Assembly (NCBI GenBank): GCA_021776015.1
Contig: JAJFGT010000106.1
Coordinates: 1 to 11,331 of the forward strand
Length of the DNA stretch: 11,331 nucleotides
Reading direction: 5' to 3'
Origin: Alphaproteobacteria bacterium
GTDB taxonomy: Bacteria > Pseudomonadota > Alphaproteobacteria > Micavibrionales > Micavibrionaceae
Shown here: piece after piece, positions 7,120 through 11,331 of the stretch
Layout: each line of letters begins with the position of its first letter
Numbering within the stretch: position 1 is the first letter of the stretch
Notes under the pieces: generated by a model
The model's database searches: none
What the model was told of the DNA's origin: nothing
The model's input: the letters and a program-made list of their open reading frames with translations, nothing else
Program-made: the position numbers and the translations under genes

Positions 7120-7340
7120 TGTTGCAAGTCGTAAAGAATCCCATTTATTGGGATATCCGAAACAGATATATATTTGAAAATATGAATTATGCCGCGCGTG
7201 TGTCAGAGATGATACGCGCTTTTTTGCGTTTTTCTTTTATAGGTTTTGATTATGTATGTGTCGGTCTTGTCCAGCCTCGTGCTGAACACTTGATCAACAC
7301 ATCATTAAATCAAGATGGTAACTACAAAAGACGCATTTAA
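7119..7340 (+). CDS. 73-codon leader ORF upstream of the J-domain gene (copy 2)
   Basis: A GTG start at 7119, 6 nt after AAGGAG (7107-7112), opens a 73-codon frame whose product is 69/73 identical to copy 1. It belongs to no family I recognise. The frame crosses the intrinsic terminator at 7196-7225 and ends 26 nt inside the next gene. Four of the six substitutions separating the copies within the frame change the residue, mostly conservatively, so this pair alone does not show protein-level selection. A translated leader coupling expression of the next gene is as likely as a functional small protein. Confidence 0.45.
   Translation: MLQVVKNPIYWDIRNRYIFENMNYAARVSEMIRAFLRFSFIGFDYVCVGLVQPRAEHLINTSLNQDGNYKRRI
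7196..7225 (+). terminator. Intrinsic terminator/attenuator in the J-domain leader
   Basis: Arms GCGTGTGTC (7196-7204) and GATACGCGC (7211-7219) pair over 9 bp with two G-U pairs around loop AGAGAT, followed by TTTTTT (7220-7225). The single difference from copy 1 in the stem (A to G) changes an A-U to a G-U pair, so the stem is preserved. It lies 90 nt before the downstream ATG. Confidence 0.72.
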
Positions 7341-8403
7341 AAAATATACAAATATAACAGATGCAATGCAGATTTTGGCTATCCCAGAGGATGAGCCTGA
7401 ACGTTTTTTTCTGTACCCAGATGAGCAGCATATCAAAACGGCTTTTCGGCTTTTAGCAAAAAAATGGCACCCTGATAGAAATAAAGATCCGAAAGCGAGC
7501 GATGTTTTTAATCGTGTTCGACAGCTTAAAAAGAATGCTGATCTTAAAATTGAATCAGGATCATGGCAGAAACCAGGTGAATTATTTTTAACACCCATAA
7601 GCGGTAATTCCGTAAAAATAACTTTTCTAAAAAAGCATAATTTTGAACTCGGGGAATTTTATATTTCAAATAATTTTGTCACGTATCTTGTGAGAAAAGA
7701 ATTCTCTGATTTGTTCAAAAATGCTGTGAAAACAATTGGTAACTTAAAATTTGCCAATGACGATATGCGGGAGAAAACAGAAGAGGCAATTCCCACTATT
7801 CATAAAGTGTTGGAAACCAATTCACACTATGTTCTCACTGTTCGTAAAACCCCAGATTCCGTGCTTGCCCGAGATTTATTAGATCACTGTAATGAGAAAA
7901 TTGATCCTCGACATGTCGCATGGATGACAAGCCGCTTCCACAATCTTGGATGCTACCTTCAATGGTCAAATCTGACCCATAATGCCCTATCTTTGGATAC
8001 CTGTTTTATCTCTCCAAAACAGCATTCTGTAAGCCTTTTAGGGGGGTGGTGGTATGCAGCGCCAGAAAATAAAAAGCTTTTGGGGCTTCCTGCTCAAACC
8101 TTAGATTCAGTGCCTCGTGCTGTTCTTGAAAGTGGAATAGCGGATAAACGAGTCGATATGATGTTGTTAAGAGTTCTAGCCAAAGAGCTTTTGGGAGATA
8201 AGACAGGCGTTCGTTTATCTCGAGATAAAACCATCCCAGAACCCATGTCTAATTGGGTATGCCTCCCCGGAAGTGGAGATGCTTTTCAAGATTATAAAAC
8301 TTGGATGGAAAAAATAGTCATTGAAAGTTTCGGTCCTCGCCGATTTCAGAATTTCGACGTGTCACCACGCGAAATATACCAACCCCTAACAAAAGGAGAT
8401 TAA
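7315..8403 (+). CDS. J-domain protein fused to a degenerate protein kinase-like domain
   Basis: A 362-residue protein. Residues about 10-75 form a J domain: the DAMQILAI start of helix I, then FRLLAKKWHPDRNKDPKA with the HPD tripeptide at 52-54, which in known J proteins stimulates Hsp70 ATPase. The region at about 90-345 looks like a divergent protein kinase fold. It has a catalytic-loop-like segment WSNLTHNALSLD (217-228), SVSLLGGWWYAAPE (238-251) ending in an APE-like motif, and a D-rich helix ending LLRVLAKELLGD. The HRD aspartate and the DFG motif are not recognisable, so it may be a pseudokinase. The first eight residues equal those of NadK, from the duplicated leader. The ATG at 7315 lacks a clear ribosome site and overlaps the leader ORF. 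A vWA gene follows after 1 nt. The J domain is secure; the kinase-like call is tentative. Confidence 0.7.
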   Translation: MVTTKDAFKKYTNITDAMQILAIPEDEPERFFLYPDEQHIKTAFRLLAKKWHPDRNKDPKASDVFNRVRQLKKNADLKIESGSWQKPGELFLTPISGNSVKITFLKKHNFELGEFYISNNFVTYLVRKEFSDLFKNAVKTIGNLKFANDDMREKTEEAIPTIHKVLETNSHYVLTVRKTPDSVLARDLLDHCNEKIDPRHVAWMTSRFHNLGCYLQWSNLTHNALSLDTCFISPKQHSVSLLGGWWYAAPENKKLLGLPAQTLDSVPRAVLESGIADKRVDMMLLRVLAKELLGDKTGVRLSRDKTIPEPMSNWVCLPGSGDAFQDYKTWMEKIVIESFGPRRFQNFDVSPREIYQPLTKGD

Positions 8404-8404
8404 A

Positions 8405-9337
8405 ATGGGAAGCGGTACATTTACACCCACTGACTGGGATACTTTTTCAACAACTAAAACGAAAGGAAAAACACGATCTGAAATTTTTGCAAGGCATAGT
8501 ATGCATGAGGCTTTTGATCCTAAAGAAATCAAGGTTCGAGAATCTTGTGATTCTGAAGAGCACCCCAATTCAACACCGATTATTACAGCATTAGATGTAA
8601 CGGGATCAATGGGGCATATTCCAGCGGCTCTGATCCGCGATGGGTTAAGTCGTATGGCAACAGAAATTCTTGAAAGAAAACCTGTTCCTGATCCTCAACT
8701 CATGTTTATGGCTGTTGGAGATGCCTATTATGATTCTTATCCACTTCAGGCAACTGAGTTTGAATCTGACATTCGTGTGGCCGAGCAGTTGAAAGATCTT
8801 TACCTCGAAGGAGGTGGGGGAGGAAATAGCGATGAAAGCTATCATTTGCCTTGGTATTTTGCCGCACGTAAAACGCAGATAGATTCTTTTGATAAGCGAG
8901 GAAAGAAAGGTTTTCTCTTCACGCTTGGTGATGAAGGTGTTCCTCCTGTCCTTGAAGCAAAACATATCAAAGATGTCTTTGGTGATGCGGCTCAAGGAAA
9001 TATACAGACAGAGGATCTCTTGAGAATGGTTGAGGAACGATACCATGTGTTTCACTTGATTATTAAACAAGGGTACAACTATCAGCATAATCCAGAATAT
9101 GTTAAAAATTCTTGGAATCCTTTATTAGGACAGCGAGCTATTCCTGTCTCTGATTTTGAAAAAATTCCAGAAATTATAGTTTCAACTCTTGAGTTCATGG
9201 CTGGAAAAGATAAGCCAGAGATTGAAAAATCTTGGAGTGGGAAAACAGCCCTTGTTGTCAGAGAAGCTCTTAACGGTTTGACAACAACAGGTGGTGATAG
9301 TGGGACACCTGCTGTCTGGCGACCTAGCATGAGATAG
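8405..9337 (+). CDS. von Willebrand factor A domain protein
   Basis: A 310-residue cytoplasmic protein with no signal peptide or membrane span. It has a vWA-like domain: strand and metal-site motif DVTGS (64-68, the DxT/SxS form), a glycine-rich segment GGGGGNSDES (136-145) and LGDEG (174-178), likely the later metal-site aspartate. AAGGAG (8393-8398) lies 6 nt before the ATG. The gene begins 1 nt after the J-domain gene and the two are surely co-transcribed. A vWA protein next to a kinase-like protein recalls the TerY-kinase partnerships of tellurium/stress systems and metal-dependent protein assembly, but a specific role cannot be read from the sequence. The C-terminal region, about 230-310, is unassigned. 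Confidence 0.75.
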   Translation: MGSGTFTPTDWDTFSTTKTKGKTRSEIFARHSMHEAFDPKEIKVRESCDSEEHPNSTPIITALDVTGSMGHIPAALIRDGLSRMATEILERKPVPDPQLMFMAVGDAYYDSYPLQATEFESDIRVAEQLKDLYLEGGGGGNSDESYHLPWYFAARKTQIDSFDKRGKKGFLFTLGDEGVPPVLEAKHIKDVFGDAAQGNIQTEDLLRMVEERYHVFHLIIKQGYNYQHNPEYVKNSWNPLLGQRAIPVSDFEKIPEIIVSTLEFMAGKDKPEIEKSWSGKTALVVREALNGLTTTGGDSGTPAVWRPSMR

Positions 9338-9349
9338 AGGGAGTGCATC

Positions 9350-10546
9350 ATGAAACAGGCGAAAGTTGTAATTGGTGCGAATTTAGGTGATGAGGGTAAA
9401 GGCCTCATCACCGATTTTCTTGCTCGCACCTCTAGTGATAATTCTGTAATTATTCGTTTTAATGGAGGTGCTCAGGCTGCTCACACGGTTGAGTTACCAA
9501 CTGGAGAGCGACATGTTTTTCATCATTTTGGAAGTGGAAGTTTTAGCGGAGCAAAAACGTTTTTAAGTCGCTTCTTTGTAAATAATCCTATTCTTTTTTA
9601 TAAGGAATCGTTGGAGTTAAAAAAATATAATCTTCATCCAAAAGTTTTTGTTGATCCTGAATCCTGTGTAACAACACCCTATGATATGATGATTAATCAA
9701 ATTATTGAGAGTATCAGGGGAGGGGGACGACATGGGAGTTGTGGTGTTGGGTTTGGAGAAACAGTAGAGAGAAGCTCACATTCAGAGTTTATTTTAAAAG
9801 CTCAGGATATGAAATGTAAGAAGACTCTTATAAAAACGTTAAGATTGATACAGTTAAAGTGGTTACCTAATCGATTATCTCAACTTGGAATTCAGACAAT
9901 TACAGAAGAATGGAAAGAGCGCATAGCCTCTGAAGAGATTCTCAAAAGGTACTGTGAGGATGTTGGATTTTTTATGGATCACGTAGAATTTAAGACATTA
10001 TCTGATTTTACCTCAAGAGAGTCCTTTATCTTTGAGGGTGCACAAGGTCTGCTTCTTGATCAGGATTATAATTGGTTTCCACATGTGACACGATCTTCTA
10101 CAGGATTGAAGAATGTGGTAACGATGGCTGATGAGTTAGATCTGGAAAGATTGGATGTTACATATATTACACGATGCTATTTAACACGCCATGGAGCGGG
10201 ACCTCTTCCCCATGAAGTGAAAGGACTTCCTTACTCAAAAATCAGTGATCCAACAAATATTCCCAATCAATATCAAGGGGCTCTGAGATTTAGTTGGCTT
10301 AATGTTGATTTATTGAAATCATCGATTCAAAATGATTTAAATCAAGATGTGAAGAACCTTAAAATAACACCATCCCTTGCTATTACATGCTTGGATCAAG
10401 TGGATGATTCTATCAAATACATTGTGGGTCAAAAAATACGATCTGGAAGAGAAGTCGGATTTGTAGAAGATATAAGCCAAGAATTGGGCATTAAAAAAGG
10501 ATTTTTAAGTCATGGCCCGACCTATAAAACAATTTCCCCTTGGTGA
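9350..10546 (+). CDS. purA: Adenylosuccinate synthetase-like enzyme, divergent
   Basis: A 398-residue member of the PurA/PurZ superfamily, whose PurA members join IMP and aspartate using GTP. Visible motifs are GDEGKG (13-18, with the catalytic-base position D14 kept), GGAQAAHT with H45 (39-46), HGSCGVGFGE (128-137), FEGAQG (228-233), TRHGAGPLP (279-287) and FLSHGPT (385-391). It is about 30 residues shorter than E. coli PurA. The aspartate-binding loop, arginine-rich in typical PurA (TTGRRRRTGW), reads YQGALRFSW (308-316), and the guanine-binding TKLD is TCLD (346-349). Substrate or nucleotide preference may therefore differ, as in phage PurZ and PurZ0 enzymes. A GAGGGAG site lies 6 nt before the ATG and 12 nt separate it from the vWA stop, so it is third in the operon. 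Superfamily call is strong; the reaction is less certain. Confidence 0.8.
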   Translation: MKQAKVVIGANLGDEGKGLITDFLARTSSDNSVIIRFNGGAQAAHTVELPTGERHVFHHFGSGSFSGAKTFLSRFFVNNPILFYKESLELKKYNLHPKVFVDPESCVTTPYDMMINQIIESIRGGGRHGSCGVGFGETVERSSHSEFILKAQDMKCKKTLIKTLRLIQLKWLPNRLSQLGIQTITEEWKERIASEEILKRYCEDVGFFMDHVEFKTLSDFTSRESFIFEGAQGLLLDQDYNWFPHVTRSSTGLKNVVTMADELDLERLDVTYITRCYLTRHGAGPLPHEVKGLPYSKISDPTNIPNQYQGALRFSWLNVDLLKSSIQNDLNQDVKNLKITPSLAITCLDQVDDSIKYIVGQKIRSGREVGFVEDISQELGIKKGFLSHGPTYKTISPW

Positions 10547-10569
10547 GTTTGGCTGATTATCCGTCTTTC

Positions 10570-10598
10570 TTTACAAATGGATAGAAAAAGTATAGGAT
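10570..10598 (+). promoter_or_regulatory. Promoter of nadM
   Basis: TTTACA (10570-10575), 17-nt spacer, TAGGAT (10593-10598). It lies in the 110-nt gap after purA and has the same spacing as the other three promoters. I see no terminator between the purA stop and this promoter, so read-through from the upstream operon is possible. Confidence 0.65.
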
Positions 10599-10609
10599 GT
10601 ATGCGCTTT

Positions 10610-10653
10610 GGGATAGACCCTCTGGAAATATAAAACCAACAAGGAGTTTGTTG
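10610..10653 (+). promoter_or_regulatory. Two-hairpin 5'UTR element of nadM
   Basis: GGG (10610-10612) and CCC (10618-10620) close loop ATAGA, with a weak lower stem. Counting from the second C of the arm, 17 nt follow before CAACAAGGAGTTTGTTG (10637-10653). AAGGAG lies 10 nt before the nadM ATG. This is the least paired of the four copies, but loop, spacing and ribosome-site hairpin are kept. Confidence 0.65.
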
Positions 10654-10656
10654 AAA

Positions 10657-11331
10657 ATGAAATATAATCTTGCTGTCTTTATTGGACGATTTCAACCTTT
10701 TCATCTGGGACATCAGCATGTTATTGATGAAGCTCTTGAGGTTGCAGATAAAGTTTTAGTTATGATAGGTTCAGCCTTTGAACCGCGGACATCCTATAAT
10801 CCTTGGCTTTTTGCTGAACGTGAACATATGATTAGAGAGTCCTATAATGCAGAGGATAATCAACGGATTATATGCGAACCTCTTATGGATGTACGGTATA
10901 GTGACACCTTGTGGATCAGTCAGGTTCAAAAGGCTGTTCATAAAATTCAACAAAATCCCCATGCAAAGATTACATTGATTGGTCAAGCTGACAAAGGGGA
11001 GGGGTATTATACAAATCTATTTCCTCAATGGGATACATTATCTGTATCCCGTTATGAAGATGTTGTAGCTCACAATATTCGAAAGTACCTTCTTGAAGGA
11101 GGAAAAGCTGATAGCTTAAAAGATCAAATTGATGACATTCTTGTTGAATCTTTGGATGCCTTTATGTCTTCGGCAGAAGGGACGAATCTAAAAGAAGAAT
11201 ATGAATTCGTAAAGCTCTACAAAAAAGGTTGGGAGAATGCCCCGTTTGAACCAACGCACGTAACCGTGGATGGTGTTGTTATTCAGTCAGGTCATATTCT
11301 TTTGGTTAAAAGAAAAGCTCAACCTGGTAAA
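10657..11331 (+). CDS. nadM: Bifunctional NMN adenylyltransferase/Nudix hydrolase, 3' end outside window
   Basis: The first 225 residues of a longer protein cut by the window edge. The N-terminal domain, residues 1 to about 170, is an NMN adenylyltransferase: GRFQPFHLGH (10-19) with the HxGH motif, MIGSA (36-40), YNPWLFAER (47-55), and VAHNIRKYLLEGG (137-149) where most relatives read ATxIR. A linker EYEFVKLYKKGWENAP (181-196) leads to the start of a Nudix domain, THVTVDGVVIQSGHILLVKRKAQPGK; the Nudix box itself lies beyond the window. The architecture matches Synechocystis slr0787, Francisella NMNAT-Nudix and the vibriophage enzymes, which make NAD from NMN and hydrolyse ADP-ribose. It completes the two-step nicotinamide route begun by NadV. 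It has its own promoter and shares its leader with nadD and nadK. Confidence 0.9.
   Translation, partial: MKYNLAVFIGRFQPFHLGHQHVIDEALEVADKVLVMIGSAFEPRTSYNPWLFAEREHMIRESYNAEDNQRIICEPLMDVRYSDTLWISQVQKAVHKIQQNPHAKITLIGQADKGEGYYTNLFPQWDTLSVSRYEDVVAHNIRKYLLEGGKADSLKDQIDDILVESLDAFMSSAEGTNLKEEYEFVKLYKKGWENAPFEPTHVTVDGVVIQSGHILLVKRKAQPGK

Larger units (their letters stand above)
7056..7340. repeat. 285-bp inverted repeat, right copy (leader cassette)
   Basis: The inverted partner of 5908-6192, with 7 substitutions and no gaps by hand alignment. It carries the -10 box through to the first eight codons of the J-domain gene. The unique sequence enclosed by the two copies (6193-7055) holds nadD and both -35 boxes. 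No transposase, target duplication or terminal inverted repeats accompany it. Confidence 0.95.

Noticed and set aside
5908..7340. Inverted repeats flanking nadD as the ends of an insertion sequence or transposon
   Set aside because: No transposase is encoded between or beside them, no target-site duplication is visible, and the repeat boundaries match promoter and leader units rather than element ends.
8645..9088. Open frame of 147 codons on the minus strand
   Set aside because: It is antisense to the vWA gene, whose vWA motifs support the plus strand. It has no ribosome site or recognisable domain.
9350..10546. Classical PurZ of a 2-aminoadenine genome
   Set aside because: The aspartate of GDEGKG, replaced in classical PurZ, is present, and no DatZ or DpoZ gene is in the window. 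Only a PurZ0-like possibility remains open.
42..11331. NARP1-type route (ADP-ribose pyrophosphate synthetase plus nicotinamide ADP-ribose transferase)
   Set aside because: No PRPP-synthetase-like gene is visible. The NadV-like protein has the normal NAMPT residues and sits with NMNAT and PncC, so the NMN route is the simpler reading.
1..11331. tRNA, rRNA or CRISPR array
   Set aside because: No cloverleaf, conserved rRNA segment or regularly spaced short repeats were seen on reading both strands. The only multi-copy sequence is the leader element.

Overview
The window is an AT-rich, gene-dense, intron-free block. It is dominated by an almost complete NAD(P) salvage and synthesis set, with three companion genes: a J-domain/kinase-like protein, a von Willebrand A (vWA) protein and an adenylosuccinate synthetase-like enzyme. 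The tight spacing, the repeated stereotyped promoters and leaders, the pairing of a NAMPT-type NadV with a bifunctional NMNAT/Nudix enzyme (known from large vibriophages such as KVP40), and the divergent PurA all suggest a large tailed phage. No virion, replication or packaging gene lies in the window, so a bacterial chromosome, prophage or AT-rich intracellular bacterium cannot be excluded.

Layout. Minus strand, read leftward from about 6215: promoter, 73-codon leader ORF containing an intrinsic terminator, nadK, nadV, pncC, nadE, NUDT9-type ADP-ribose pyrophosphatase, then a terminator at 19-46. Plus strand: nadD with its own promoter (6236-7024). A second, inverted, near-identical copy of the promoter/leader (7056-7340) then drives the J-domain/kinase-like gene, the vWA gene and purA. 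A fourth promoter drives nadM (NMNAT-Nudix), which runs off the right edge.

Metabolic logic (family knowledge plus inference). NadV makes NMN from nicotinamide and PRPP. NMN can go straight to NAD through the NMNAT domain of NadM, or be deamidated by PncC to NaMN, adenylylated by NadD and amidated by NadE. NadK makes NADP. The NUDT9-like enzyme, and possibly the Nudix half of NadM, would turn ADP-ribose into AMP and ribose-5-phosphate. Together they take the two products of NADase cleavage, nicotinamide and ADP-ribose, and rebuild or recycle them by two parallel routes. That fits a phage answer to NAD-depleting immunity, or general boosting of host NAD(P).

Most unusual signal. Four transcripts (nadK leader, nadD, J-domain leader, nadM) share a -35 box, a 17-nt spacer, a 5'-terminal hairpin with apical loop RTAGA closed by GG/CC, 17-18 nt, and then a Shine-Dalgarno held in the loop of a CAACAA/TTGTTG hairpin. 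Two of these sit in 285-bp inverted repeats (278 identical positions by hand count). Each repeat also carries an attenuator-like terminator inside a leader ORF, and the first eight codons of two unrelated proteins. This looks like a portable regulatory cassette that may coordinate the NAD genes.
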